64,000 nt of DNA from Deinococcus budaensis (GTDB taxonomy: Bacteria; Deinococcota; Deinococci; Deinococcales; Deinococcaceae): NCBI RefSeq assembly GCF_014201885.1, contig NZ_JACHFN010000004.1, forward strand, positions 124,001 through 188,000, in the 5' to 3' direction. The notes under the pieces are model-generated. The model saw only the letters and a program-made list of their open reading frames with translations, was not told the DNA's origin and ran no database searches. A program made the position numbers and the translations under genes. Below are positions 23,344-37,557 of this stretch, one piece after another (the first letter of the stretch is position 1; every line of letters starts with the position of its first letter).

Positions 23344-25173
23344 ATGACGGACCCCTTGACCCCCGCTGGGACCCCCGCTGGCGGCTTACTGCTTCCCCAG
23401 CAAAACCAGCACCGCAACCTGCTGGATCTCTCCGGCCTGTGGCACTTCCAGCTCGACCCGGGGGAGGAAGGCGAGGCGCAGGGCTGGTCCACGGCGCTCC
23501 CCGCCCCGCGCCCCATCCCGGTGCCGTGCAGTTGGAACGACCTGTACGACGACGCCCGCGACTACCTCGGCCCCGCCTGGTACGCCAAAGACTTCTGGGT
23601 GCCCCCCGGCTGGCAGGGGCAGCGTGTCTTCCTGCGGGTCGGGTCCGCCAATTACGCGGCGCGGGTGTGGGTGGGCGGCGCCCTGGTCACCGAGCATCTG
23701 GGCGGGCACCTGCCCTTTGTGGTCGAAATTACCCAGGAGTTGACGTGGGACCGCCCGAATACCGTCGCCATCCGGGTCGAAAACCTGCAACTGCCTGGGC
23801 GGGTGCCGCCGGGACCCGGGCCGAGCGGCGGCGGGGTGGCCGGGGTGCTGGGCGGCTACCCGGCGACGACCTACGACTTTTTCCCGTACGCGGGACTGCA
23901 CCGTGCGGTCGTTCTCTACTCGACTCCAGCCGGATACATCGACGACGTGACCGCCCGGACGAGCATCGAGGGAACCGACGGGGTGGTGCATGTCCGGGTC
24001 AAGTCGGTCTGGCACGGCGCGGGCCAGGGCCAGGGCAAGCTTCGGCTGGCCGATCTGGAGGCCGACCTCAGCTTCCAGAACGGTGAGGCGGCAGCGACGT
24101 TGCGCGTTCCCGCCGCGCGGCTGTGGAGTCCACAGGACCCGCACCTGTACCCGCTGACGGTCACGCTCGAGGAGGACGGGCGCGTCACCGACGCCTACAC
24201 GCTCGACATCGGCCTCCGCACGGTGGAGGTGCGGGGCGATCAGCTTCTCCTCAACGGCGAGCCGGTCTTTCTCAAGGGCTTCGGCAAGCACGAGGACTTT
24301 CCGCTGTCGGGACGTGCGCTGAACCTCCCCATGTGGATCCGGGACTACGCGTTGCTGCGCTGGGTCGGAGCCAACTCCTACCGCACCACGCACTACCCCT
24401 ACGCGGAGGAGGCGATGCTTCTGGCCGACCGCCTCGGCGTGCTCGTCATCAACGAGATTCCCGCCGTCGGACTGAACTTCGAAGACCCGCAGGAGCTGAC
24501 CGACGCCCGCCTGGCGCAGTGTCTTCAGCAACTGCGGGAGCTGATCGCCCGCGATAAGAACCACCCCAGCACGGTCTTGTGGTGTGTGGCGAACGAACCC
24601 ATGGGCGGCCCCCTGCTCGGCACCGGGGACCCTGTGCCCGCCGCCGTCGAGTCCGGCCTGGCCTTTTTCCGTGAGCTGTACGGCGAGGCCCGGCGGCTGG
24701 ACCCCACCCGGCCTGTCACGCTGGTGGGCGTGCAGGGCGGGCCGCTGGAGTGGCACGGGCTGTTCGACGTGGTGGCGATCAACCGCTACTACGGCTGGTA
24801 CACGCACGGCGGGCGGCTAGAAGAGGGGGCGCGGGCCTTTGCGCGCGAGCTGGACGAACTGCACGCCATGTTCGGCAAACCGCTGATGGTCACCGAGTTT
24901 GGCACCGACACCCTGCCCGGCGTCCACGCCACCCCCCCCGAGATGTGGACCGAGGAGTACCAGAGCGAATTCCTGCGGGGCTTTCTGGACGCCGCCGCCG
25001 AGCGGCCCTTCGTGGCGGGGATGCAGGTGTGGAACTTCGCCGACTTCAAGACCGGACAGGGCACCAGCCGGGCCGCCGGGATGAACTTCAAGGGGGTCTT
25101 CACCCGCGACCGCCGCCCCAAACTGGCCGCCCATATGCTGCGGGAGCGCTGGGGCGGGAAGGGCGACGGCTAA
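23344..25173 (+). CDS. uidA: GH2 beta-glucuronidase
   Basis: 609 residues, no signal peptide. Three-part GH2 architecture: sugar-binding jelly roll (about 20-190, with DLSGLWHFQLDP and GPAWYAKDF), immunoglobulin-like middle domain, TIM barrel from about 295 (GFGKHEDFPLSGRALN). Acid/base Glu418 is in CVANEPMGG, nucleophile Glu518 in VTEFGTDT. The glucuronate-recognising N-x-K motif is present as Asn581-Phe-Lys583, followed by GVFTRDRRPK as in bacterial GUS. So true beta-glucuronidase activity is likely. ATG 23344 is chosen over the ATG one codon earlier because AGGAGG is only 1 nt from the latter. It is divergent from the lacI-type gene, but 800 bp away. Confidence 0.9.
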   Translation: MTDPLTPAGTPAGGLLLPQQNQHRNLLDLSGLWHFQLDPGEEGEAQGWSTALPAPRPIPVPCSWNDLYDDARDYLGPAWYAKDFWVPPGWQGQRVFLRVGSANYAARVWVGGALVTEHLGGHLPFVVEITQELTWDRPNTVAIRVENLQLPGRVPPGPGPSGGGVAGVLGGYPATTYDFFPYAGLHRAVVLYSTPAGYIDDVTARTSIEGTDGVVHVRVKSVWHGAGQGQGKLRLADLEADLSFQNGEAAATLRVPAARLWSPQDPHLYPLTVTLEEDGRVTDAYTLDIGLRTVEVRGDQLLLNGEPVFLKGFGKHEDFPLSGRALNLPMWIRDYALLRWVGANSYRTTHYPYAEEAMLLADRLGVLVINEIPAVGLNFEDPQELTDARLAQCLQQLRELIARDKNHPSTVLWCVANEPMGGPLLGTGDPVPAAVESGLAFFRELYGEARRLDPTRPVTLVGVQGGPLEWHGLFDVVAINRYYGWYTHGGRLEEGARAFARELDELHAMFGKPLMVTEFGTDTLPGVHATPPEMWTEEYQSEFLRGFLDAAAERPFVAGMQVWNFADFKTGQGTSRAAGMNFKGVFTRDRRPKLAAHMLRERWGGKGDG

Positions 25174-25220
25174 GGCGCCAGCAGCCAGACGTGAGACGGA
25201 GGCGGCCCGACCGGGCACCC

Positions 25221-25547
25221 TCAGCTGCGCGGCGCGGGCGCCTGAAGCGTGACGCCCCGGGCGGTGCAGCGGGGGGGGCACCGGGCACCCACCAGGGCCG
25301 TCCGGCGCGCGGGGTCGGCGTCACCCAGGGCGGCGGCCGCCTCCAGCAGGTCGGCGCCCTTCCAGGAGCGGCCCCGCGCCCCGGCCTACTATCGCCCGCA
25401 AAGCGGCGTTTCTCCCCAGGCCCCCCGCCCGCCGGTCCTGCACGGCCCTGCGCCACGCGCGCCGGACGTTTCCCAGGTCCGGCGTCCAGCGCCGCCTTCT
25501 GCTTGCGTCCCTCCAGGGCGCCCTGCCCTTCTCCTCCCCGCCGACCC
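25221..25547 (-). pseudogene. Frameshifted 3' remnant of a large AfsR/MalT-like transcriptional regulator
   Basis: The minus strand reads, across three frames, EGRKQKAALDA, then DLGNVRRAWRRAVQDRRAGG and LGRNAALRAIVGRGAGPLLE, then GADLLEAAAALGDADPARR, stopping at TGA (25223-25221). Rejoined, this is the linker (QKAALDADLGNVRRAW) and first TPR-like helices of the big ATP-binding regulators of the SARP/MalT class. An extra G in GCCGGACCTG and a second shift in GGAAGGGCGC break the frame. The 5' part (DNA-binding and ATPase domains) is missing. No other gene is seen in 25174-25600. Confidence 0.5.
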
Positions 25548-25600
25548 CCGATAATGCTTCTGTAATGGTCCACGCCGAGTCTGGGCCTCAGGAGGAAGAC

Positions 25601-26458
25601 ATGCTTGTCAAAGACGCCATGCATCCGCGCGCCGTGACTGCCAACCCCCACGAGTCGGTGGTGGACGCCGCCGTGAAGATGCAGATGCTGAATGTCAAAC
25701 GCCTGCCGGTGCTGCACGACGGCCAACTGGTGGGCCTGCTCACCGACGGCGAGGTGCGGCGCAAGCTGCCCGCGCTGCACGAGGGGCTGACCCCCTGGGA
25801 GTTTGCCGTGCGGGCCGGAAGCGTGCGGGTGCGCGACGCGATGCTGCACCCGGTCCTGACGGCGGCCCCGGGCGAGCCGCTCGCGCAGGCCATCCGCGTG
25901 ATGCTGGCCCGGCGGGTGGGCGGCTTGCCGGTGGTGGGCGAGGAAGACGGCCAGCTGCTGGGCATGCTGACCCTGACCGACGTGCTGCGCGCCGTGGCCC
26001 GCGAGCCGCGCCTGAGCTGGGGCACCGTGCGCCAGCACATGACCGAGACCACAGTCAGCACCCCCGCAGAGGCGCCCGCCAGCGAGGCCGCCGCCAAGCT
26101 GCGCGTCAGCGGCCTGAAGGTGCTCCCGGTGCTGGAGGGTGACCGCCTGGTGGGCGTGCTGCACGAGCGCGACCTCGCCGAGCGTGTGGAGCGCGCCAAG
26201 GCGGGCCACGGCGATACCCTGCTGGGCGACCAGTTCTTTTTGGAGGGCCAGGCGGCCCGCGACCTGATGCGCCTGCCGGGGGGCTATGTGCTGGACCACG
26301 CGCCCCTCCACAGCGCCGTGACCCGGATGCTCGAAGCCGATGTCCACGGCCTGCCAGTGATCAGCGAGGGCGGGCGGCTGCTGGGCGTGGTGACCATCAG
26401 CGACGTGCTGCGCGGCCTGCTGGGCGAGCACGGCGAGCACGAGCCGGACCACGCCTGA
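25601..26458 (+). CDS. Four-CBS-domain protein
   Basis: 285 residues; AGGAGG 5 nt before ATG. It has four CBS motifs in two Bateman pairs: VKDAMHPRAVTANPHESVVD with LPVLHDGQLVGLLTDGEVRR; VRDAMLHPVLTAAPGEPL with GGLPVVGEEDGQLLGMLTLT; HMTETTVSTPAEAPASEA with VLPVLEGDRLVGVLHERDL; and a final pair member with GLPVISEGGRLLGVVTISD. Bateman modules bind adenosine nucleotides or c-di-nucleotides. There is no attached enzymatic domain, so it probably regulates a partner. GATAAT at 25551-25556 is a possible -10. A second CBS gene follows one gene later. Confidence 0.88.
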   Translation: MLVKDAMHPRAVTANPHESVVDAAVKMQMLNVKRLPVLHDGQLVGLLTDGEVRRKLPALHEGLTPWEFAVRAGSVRVRDAMLHPVLTAAPGEPLAQAIRVMLARRVGGLPVVGEEDGQLLGMLTLTDVLRAVAREPRLSWGTVRQHMTETTVSTPAEAPASEAAAKLRVSGLKVLPVLEGDRLVGVLHERDLAERVERAKAGHGDTLLGDQFFLEGQAARDLMRLPGGYVLDHAPLHSAVTRMLEADVHGLPVISEGGRLLGVVTISDVLRGLLGEHGEHEPDHA

Positions 26459-26580
26459 CCCGTTTGCCCCGGCGCCACTCGGCTGGGGCGGGCAAGCTGG
26501 GGGCGGGGTCACGCCTTGGCCGTGGCCCGCCCACTTTCCTCCCGTAATGCCCCCGTAACAGGGGCGGCGCACGCTGAAGC

Positions 26581-27492
26581 ATGACTGCGATCCCTCCGGC
26601 CGCCACAGCGCCGCGCCCCGGCGAGGGGCCAGCGGGCCAGCCTGCCGCGCTGCGGCCTTCCCTGAGCGTGCGGACCTTCGGTCACCCGGGGGCCGAGGTG
26701 GGGGGCCGCCCGGTGCAGTGGCACGCGGCGAGCGCGCAAGACCTCTTCTTCTACCTGCTGTCCTTTCCCGAGGGCCGCACCCGCAGCGAGATTTTGGAGA
26801 ACCTGTGGGGGCTGGAGGCCGGTCCGGCCAGCAGCAACCGCTTCCGGGTGACCGTTCACCGGGTGCGGACGGCGCTGGGCTTCCCGGGCGCCCTGACCGA
26901 GAAGTACGGCCGCTACCACCTCGCGCCCGCCGTCATCCGCGCCTCGGACGTGGGGGAGCTGTACCGGGCGCTGCACCTGGCCGAACACGCCGCCACGCCG
27001 CCCGAACGTCTCCAGGCTTACCGCCGGGTGCTGGAGGTCTACCGCGGCGAGTATCTGCCGCAGGTCCGCGCCGAGTGGGTGCGCGAGGCGCGGGAAGAAC
27101 ACCGCGCCGCCTATGTCCACGCCTGCCTGGAAATCTCGGCCCTGCACTGCGAGGCGGCCGAGTGCGCCGCCGCCGTGACCGACCTCGCGCGGGCGCTGCG
27201 GGCCGACCCCTATCTGGGCGAGAACCACCACCAGCGGCTGATGACCTGCCTGTCGGTCGTGGGAGGACCCTACGCCGCCACCGAGCACTACCGCCGCTTT
27301 CTGCGCTTCCTGCGCGACGACCTGGGCGACACCCCCATGCCCGAGACGGTGGCGCTGGCCGGGCGCATCAAGGCGGGCGAGCACATCTGCACCCGCGCCC
27401 AGGGCGTCCCCGGAGCGCACCCCCACCCCTGCCCGCTGCTGGCCGAGGGCCGCTGTCCCGCTGGCCTGCGCGACCTGTTGCAGCTGAACTGA
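26581..27492 (+). CDS. BTAD-domain transcriptional regulator (SARP-like)
   Basis: 303 residues. An N-terminal OmpR-like winged helix (LSVRTFGHPGAEVGGRPVQW, LFFYLLSFPEGRTRSEILEN, SNRFRVTVHRVRTALG) is joined to a bacterial transcriptional activation domain of TPR-like helices (residues about 110-270; RALHLAEHAATPPERLQAYR, EHYRRFLRFLRDDLGDTPMP). The C-terminal 35 residues contain four Cys and His residues (EHICTRAQGVPGAHPHPCPL, GRCPAG), possibly metal-binding. No clear ribosome site precedes the ATG. It lies between two CBS-domain genes on the same strand, suggesting a shared regulon. Confidence 0.8.
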   Translation: MTAIPPAATAPRPGEGPAGQPAALRPSLSVRTFGHPGAEVGGRPVQWHAASAQDLFFYLLSFPEGRTRSEILENLWGLEAGPASSNRFRVTVHRVRTALGFPGALTEKYGRYHLAPAVIRASDVGELYRALHLAEHAATPPERLQAYRRVLEVYRGEYLPQVRAEWVREAREEHRAAYVHACLEISALHCEAAECAAAVTDLARALRADPYLGENHHQRLMTCLSVVGGPYAATEHYRRFLRFLRDDLGDTPMPETVALAGRIKAGEHICTRAQGVPGAHPHPCPLLAEGRCPAGLRDLLQLN

Positions 27493-27562
27493 CGGCGCCA
27501 GCAGAGGGATACGGCCCCGTCATGCCTGGCAGGAACGCTCCGAACCCGAGGAGGGAACAGCA

Positions 27563-27985
27563 ATGAACACCCCGGTCAAGCAGGTCATGGCCCACCCACC
27601 CGTCACCGCTCACCCCGACACGACCGTGCCCGAGGCGGTGCAGCTGCTCAAGGCCCGGGGCATCCGGCGCCTGCCGCTGGTCGAGGACGGCCGCTTGGTC
27701 GGCATGGTCACCGACCGCGACCTCAAAGAAGCGATGCCCTCGCAGGCCACCACCCTCAGCATCTGGGAGATCACGGCCCTGCTGGCCCGGATGCCGCTGC
27801 GCCAGATCATGACCACCTCGGTGCTGACCGTCTCCGAGGACGCGCCCCTTCAGGACGCCGCCTACACCATGCTCAACCACAAGATCGGCGGCCTGCCGGT
27901 CGTCAACGGGGCGCACGAGGTGGTCGGCATCGTGACCGTCACCGACGTGCTGCGCGAGTACGTCGGCTCCCCCGTCCCCGGCTGA
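27563..27985 (+). CDS. Two-CBS-domain protein
   Basis: 140 residues: a single Bateman module. CBS1 has VKQVMAHPPVTAHPDTTV and RRLPLVEDGRLVGMVTDRDL; CBS2 has LRQIMTTSVLTVSEDAPL and GGLPVVNGAHEVVGIVTVT. GGAGGG lies 7 nt before ATG. It probably binds a nucleotide and modulates a partner. It follows the BTAD regulator by 70 bp and may be in the same transcript. Confidence 0.88.
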   Translation: MNTPVKQVMAHPPVTAHPDTTVPEAVQLLKARGIRRLPLVEDGRLVGMVTDRDLKEAMPSQATTLSIWEITALLARMPLRQIMTTSVLTVSEDAPLQDAAYTMLNHKIGGLPVVNGAHEVVGIVTVTDVLREYVGSPVPG

Positions 27986-27992
27986 GCGCCAG

Positions 27993-28012
27993 GCCCGCCT
28001 TTCCGGGCGGGC
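27993..28012 (+). terminator. GC hairpin after the CBS gene
   Basis: GCCCGCC and GGCGGGC pair around loop TTTCCG, 8 nt after the stop codon. No T-tract follows; probable intrinsic or Rho-assisted end. Confidence 0.45.
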
Positions 28013-28046
28013 GGCTGCTGTTACAGGACTGAAAGAGTGGGGCCGC

Positions 28047-28052
28047 TACCCT
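28047..28052 (+). promoter_or_regulatory. Possible leaderless -10 box for HD-GYP gene
   Basis: TACCCT ends 6 nt before the ATG at 28059, and there is no Shine-Dalgarno. No clear -35. Confidence 0.4.
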
Positions 28053-28058
28053 GCGGCC

Positions 28059-29216
28059 ATGTCTCCCCACGCCCCGGCGCCCCGGCTCTCCGACCTCGAC
28101 CCCGCGCAGGACTCGCGGACCTCGGCGGCCCAGTCGGTCCTGACGCTGACCCGGGTGGCGCTGGCGTCCCCGGACCTTGCTGCGGGCATCACGCCGACGC
28201 TGGAGCATCTGGTGGGCCAGACGGCGGCGGTGGGATCGGCCTATTTCCAGGCCGGGGGCGACGAGGTCCTGGCCTACCAGGTGCGGGCCGCCTGGGGGGA
28301 CCTGCCGCAGACGCCCGGCATGCAGGCCATCGCCGCCCACGGTCTGCCCGCCGAGACACCGCTGATGCGGGCGCTGGAGCGCAGCGCCGCCCCGCTGTTT
28401 TTCGACGACACGCGGGCGCACCCCGAGACGGCGGGGTTTCCGGACCTGGGGGTCGTCAGTCTGGCCGCCGCGCCGGTGCGCAGCGCGGGCGGGGACCTGC
28501 TGGGCGCCTTTTTGATGCACACCTTCGAGGCCCACGTCTGGCAGGCCGAGGAAGCCGCGCTGTTCAGCATGGTCTCAGGCACCATCGCCGCGCTGGCCGG
28601 GCGCCTGGCCGCCGAGGAAGAGGCGCTTCAGGCGCGCGAGGCCGCGCTGCGGGCGCTGGGTCTGGCCCTCGAGGCGCGCGACGGCGAGACGCAGGGCCAC
28701 ACCGACCGCGTCACCCGCCTCGCCATGCGCTTGGCCGACGAGCTGGACTTCCCGCCCGCCCGCAAGCAGGCCCTGCGCTGGGGGGCCTACCTGCACGACA
28801 TCGGCAAGATCGCCATTCCCGACGCCGTGCTGCTCAAGCCGGGCAAGCTCAGCGCCGAGGAGTGGGACACCATGCGCGCCCACGTCCAGGAGGGACGGCG
28901 CTTTGCCGGGGCGCTGCGCTTTTTGCCCCCCGCCGCGCTGCGGGTCATCGAGGACCACCACGAGCGCTGGAACGGCGCGGGGTATCCGGCCGCCAAATCG
29001 GGCGACGAGATCAGCCTCGAAGGCCGCCTCTTTGCCCTGTGTGACGTGTACGACGCCCTGACCAGCCCGCGCCCCTACAAGGCCGCCTGGACCCCGCAGG
29101 CTGCCCGCGCCGAATTGCGCGCCCAGGCGGGCCAGCATTTCGACCCTGAGCTGGTCGAGCGCTTCTTGCGCGTGCTCGAACGCGAGGACGCCGCCCCAGA
29201 CGCGCCGCTGGACTGA
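28059..29216 (+). CDS. GAF plus HD-GYP domain protein
   Basis: 385 residues, soluble. The N-terminal 190 residues form a GAF-like sensor domain. The HD-GYP domain (about 205-375) has GHTDRVTRLAMRLA, metal-binding LHDIGKIAIPD near 244, HHERWNGAGYPA near 305 and CDVYDALTSPRPYK. The GYP motif is intact (the preceding Asp of the usual DG is Asn). HD-GYP enzymes hydrolyse c-di-GMP to GMP; with the GGDEF-EAL and EAL proteins in this window it is the third c-di-GMP protein. It is convergent with the fdhD gene. Confidence 0.88.
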   Translation: MSPHAPAPRLSDLDPAQDSRTSAAQSVLTLTRVALASPDLAAGITPTLEHLVGQTAAVGSAYFQAGGDEVLAYQVRAAWGDLPQTPGMQAIAAHGLPAETPLMRALERSAAPLFFDDTRAHPETAGFPDLGVVSLAAAPVRSAGGDLLGAFLMHTFEAHVWQAEEAALFSMVSGTIAALAGRLAAEEEALQAREAALRALGLALEARDGETQGHTDRVTRLAMRLADELDFPPARKQALRWGAYLHDIGKIAIPDAVLLKPGKLSAEEWDTMRAHVQEGRRFAGALRFLPPAALRVIEDHHERWNGAGYPAAKSGDEISLEGRLFALCDVYDALTSPRPYKAAWTPQAARAELRAQAGQHFDPELVERFLRVLEREDAAPDAPLD

Positions 29217-29247
29217 GCCGGGCGGGGCGAGGGCGGGGCGGCGTGGG

Positions 29248-30072
<825 letters not shown>

Positions 30073-30080
30073 GGCAGGAC

Positions 30081-30580
30081 TCAGGTATGCGGAACCGGCG
30101 GCGGGTTGCCGTGGGCCTCGCGCTCGCGCAGGCCCCGGCCGAAGCCGCGCAGCACGTCCACCAGCGCCCCCAGCGCCAGGCCGAGGTCCGGGTCGCGGCT
30201 CAGGGACAGCAGCTCCCCCAGGCCGATCGGCTCGCGCTGCCGCACCCGCTCGGCCCCGGCCCGCACCCCGTCGGCCAGCGCGCCCGAGACGGTGCTGATC
30301 GCTTCGGGTTCGATGCTGCCCAGCAGCTTGACGAGTTCCAGCAGGTTGCGCAGCGCCCGCACGCTGCCCGGCTCGTTGAGCACCTCCAGCGCCTGAACGC
30401 TCAGGCCCTCGCCGCCCTGCACCGCCCGCAGCAGGGTGTGCAGCACCTTGTGCTGGTGCAGCTCCCGCAGCAGCGCCAGCGCCTCCAGCAGCGCGTCCGC
30501 GCTCTGGGCGGTGCCTGCCGCGACCTGCTCCTGCAGGGTGGGACGCAGGCTCCGCGCGTCGAAGTCAATCGCCTTGGCCA

Positions 30581-30581
<1 letters not shown>
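30081..30581 (-). CDS. DUF1641 protein of formate dehydrogenase operon
   Basis: 166 residues, all-helical and Leu-rich (ADALLEALALLRELHQHKVL, RNLLELVKLLG, LGALVDVLRGFGRGLRE). This matches the DUF1641 family usually encoded next to fdhA-type genes and fdhD. Its ATG overlaps the catalytic-subunit stop (ATGA), showing coupling. Role unknown; assembly or regulation of the enzyme is inferred from position. Confidence 0.85.
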
Positions 30582-33577
<2,996 letters not shown>

Positions 33578-33768
33578 GGGGCGGCCTCCGGTCGTGGCGA
33601 GAGGGCGGCGCAGCAGGCGGCGGCGAGAAGCAAAGGGGGGCGGTGGCCGCAATCTGCGCCTCCGGGGGCACTCCCGGCAACTGTCCGCGTGCCCCCCCGG
33701 CTTGAGCGATTCCTCATGCCCCGGCGGGCCGCAGGGCCGATGCTGGAAGGCACCCAGGAGGCCTGCCC

Positions 33769-34035
33769 ATGACCGACGATCCGGCTCCGCCCCGCCGTAC
33801 CCCCCAGCCCCCCGACCAGGACGCCGTGAACGAGCACCGGGGCGAGGGCGAGGGTCCCTTCGGCGCCGACATGACCACCCTGCTGGGCGGCACCCGCGCG
33901 CCCGGTGAACCCGCCGCCGCCCCCGAGCAGGGCAACGCCTACAGCACGGGCACCGAGGCCGGAAGCGGCGGCAGCCTGTCTCCCTCCGACCCCCGGGCGC
34001 GCGTCTCTGACGAGGGCGGGGGAGAGGAGGGCTGA
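33769..34035 (+). CDS. Small disordered hypothetical protein
   Basis: 88 residues with AGGAGG 7 nt before ATG. The composition is Pro, Gly, Glu, Asp-rich and probably unfolded; a short less polar stretch GPFGADMTTLLGG sits in the middle. No known family. It is divergent from the formate dehydrogenase operon (the intergenic gap is under 200 bp) and convergent with the ebo cluster. Confidence 0.6.
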   Translation: MTDDPAPPRRTPQPPDQDAVNEHRGEGEGPFGADMTTLLGGTRAPGEPAAAPEQGNAYSTGTEAGSGGSLSPSDPRARVSDEGGGEEG

Positions 34036-34057
34036 GTCGCCCTCCGGCCGCAGGGGG

Positions 34058-35488
<1,431 letters not shown>

Positions 35489-35489
35489 G

Positions 35490-36374
35490 TCAGGTTCCTT
35501 TGATGTGGCGCTGCCACCAGCGCGTGAGGAGGAAAGCCGCCAGCGCCAGCGGCAGCAGCGTCCACGCGCCCGCCACCCCCAGCACCAGCGCGTCGAGCAG
35601 GCAGACCCCGGCGATCAATCGGCCCACCGCGCCGCCGATATCGCGGGTCTTGCCGTAGACAAAAGTCAGGCTGTGGGCCACCCAGGCGGCCAGCAGCAGG
35701 GAAAGGAGAGCTGCGCCGGGGCCGAAGCCGCCTGTAAGGCCGTACACGGCGGGCGCGGCCACCAGCGCCACCGGCCAGAACCGCGCGGTGCCCCGGCGGT
35801 TCTCGGTCTTGGCGACGTAGGTCAGGCCCGCGATGTAGAGGGCGAGGAGCGTGGCCCACACCAGCAGGGGAGTCCAGACAAGTAGAGCTGTTAGATATGG
35901 AAAGAAAGCCAGCCCCGCCGTGACGTACACCATTGCCCGCGTTGCGGCCATCACGACCGGGCTGAGTGGATTGGTCTTGTGCCAGGCGTCATACAACACG
36001 ATCAGGCCGACGAGAATCAGCCCGCCCAGGAAGGTGGCTCCCCCAACAGGCACCAGCAGCAGCAACCCCATCCCGAACAGCGCGGCGGTGACGGTCCACG
36101 CCTCTTTCACCGGGACCAAGCCCGAGGGCAGCGGACGCCCGGGCCGCTCGCGGCGGTCTATCCCGAGGTCCAGCAGGTCGTTGAGGTACATCCCCCCGGT
36201 GTAGAACAGCACCAGCGCGGCGGCGAGCGGCAGCAGCGTGACGCCGCCCCCACCCGCCAGCGCCGCCCCGGCCAGCACATTCGTGACTACCGTCGGACTG
36301 TTCGAGACGCGGGCCAGCGACAGGTGCCCGTGCAGGCGCCGGGACCAGCCGGGCCGCGGGATGCTAGAGGACAT
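35490..36374 (-). CDS. eboC: UbiA-like prenyltransferase EboC
   Basis: 294 residues with about eight membrane helices. The prenyltransferase Asp-rich motif is [19 protein letters not shown], preceded by [11 protein letters not shown], as in EboC of the ebo clusters. UbiA-family enzymes transfer isoprenoid chains to acceptors within the membrane; the acceptor here is unknown. Its start lies 11 nt inside the end of eboE, so translation is coupled. A short AT-richer patch occurs around 35880-35900. Confidence 0.9.
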   Translation of the reverse strand: MSSSIPRPGWSRRLHGHLSLARVSNSPTVVTNVLAGAALAGGGGVTLLPLAAALVLFYTGGMYLNDLLDLGIDRRERPGRPLPSGLVPVKEAWTVTAALFGMGLLLLVPVGGATFLGGLILVGLIVLYDAWHKTNPLSPVVMAATRAMVYVTAGLAFFPYLTALLVWTPLLVWATLLALYIAGLTYVAKTENRRGTARFWPVALVAAPAVYGLTGGFGPGAALLSLLLAAWVAHSLTFVYGKTRDIGGAVGRLIAGVCLLDALVLGVAGAWTLLPLALAAFLLTRWWQRHIKGT

Positions 36375-37557
36375 CCTGCACCCAGCGGTACTCGCGTTCG
36401 ATGGACTCCAGCAGGGGGCGCTTCAGCTCCGGCGGCAGCACGTCCCAGGTGTACGTCTCGATTTCCAGGTGGCGGGTAAAGGGTCGTTCCCGCATCAGCG
36501 CGAAGGTTTCCACGATCTCCCGCTGGGTTGAGCCGAACACCCCCGCGCGCTCCAGAAAGACGGGGACGTGAAAATGCACCCGCCACTCCTGCACGTCCGG
36601 GTCGTCCAGGTCCGCCAGCGCGGGGGGCAGGTCGGGGTATTGCCTCAGCGAGCCGTCCCGCCCCCGCGCGACCACCTGATGCAGGTAGGTGGCCTCCGCG
36701 AAAGGGGAGAGCGCCCGCGCCACCTCCAGCCGCGCCTCCGGGTCCGCGGGCAGAGACAGCCGCAGCGCCGAGCTGATCTGCACCTTGCCGACGCGCATGC
36801 CCGCCGCCCGGTACGTCCGCAGTGCCGCCGCCGGGGTCTCGTACATCACCGCGACGTGGCAGGTGTCGAAGCAGACCTGGACATGCTCGCGCAGCTGCTC
36901 GCGCGCCTGCTCCAGACCACTCCCCAGCTGCGCGGCGAGGTCCCGCGCGCCCCCCTCCAGCAGCTGCTCCGTGAAGAAGCGCGCCAGATCACTGCTGCAC
37001 TGGAGCAGCCCGTCCGGCTCGGGTTCGAGGTCGAGGTGGATCAGGCGCCCCCGCTCTTCCCGCAGCCGCACCAGCGCCGCCACCACCCGGACCACGTTGC
37101 GTGTCAGCGTCGGCCAGTCCTCCTCGCCCACCCACTCCCGGTACGAGAGCGGGCTGGTCGAGATGCCGCCTTCCTCCCCCTCCGGCAGCAGCGCGGCCAG
37201 AATCTCCGCGAGCCGCAGGGTGTAGGCGACCCGCTCCTCGTCCCGCCAGTCGGGGGCGTGAACCTGCGCCTTGACCGGCTGGCCGTGAAAGGGGCCGTAG
37301 GGAAAGCCGTTCAGGGTGAACACGTACAGTCCGCGCTCGTCGAGAAAGCTCCGGAAGTCGGCCAGCGCCGTGCCTTCCAGCAGCTCCGCGCTCTCCGGTC
37401 CCGAGAGCCGCAGCCCCACGCCGAAGGGGGCGTCCGGCGAGAGCCGTGCCCGCAGCGGCACCGCGTACCGCTCCAGATTGGCCCGGACCTCGCCCATCCC
37501 CGCCGACGGGTGGATGTTGGTGCAGTAGGTGAGCTGCACGCCGCCCGGAAGCCGCAT
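36364..37557 (-). CDS. eboE: Metabolite traffic protein EboE (xylose-isomerase-like TIM barrel)
   Basis: 397 residues. The conserved EboE opening [13 protein letters not shown], then [64 protein letters not shown] and HFHVPVF follow the xylose-isomerase-like barrel pattern with putative metal ligands (Glu in LEPEP, Asp/His in CFDTCH, His in HFHVP). In the ebo clusters it acts with EboA-D in precursor processing or transport. Its ATG overlaps the stop of the TatD-type gene (ATGA). Confidence 0.93.
   Translation of the reverse strand: MRLPGGVQLTYCTNIHPSAGMGEVRANLERYAVPLRARLSPDAPFGVGLRLSGPESAELLEGTALADFRSFLDERGLYVFTLNGFPYGPFHGQPVKAQVHAPDWRDEERVAYTLRLAEILAALLPEGEEGGISTSPLSYREWVGEEDWPTLTRNVVRVVAALVRLREERGRLIHLDLEPEPDGLLQCSSDLARFFTEQLLEGGARDLAAQLGSGLEQAREQLREHVQVCFDTCHVAVMYETPAAALRTYRAAGMRVGKVQISSALRLSLPADPEARLEVARALSPFAEATYLHQVVARGRDGSLRQYPDLPPALADLDDPDVQEWRVHFHVPVFLERAGVFGSTQREIVETFALMRERPFTRHLEIETYTWDVLPPELKRPLLESIEREYRWVQDVL

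Noticed and set aside
22553..23344. 263-codon plus-strand frame between the lacI-type and GUS genes.
   Set aside because: No start signal or recognised domain; only a short internal part is coding-like and is reported as a possible fragment.
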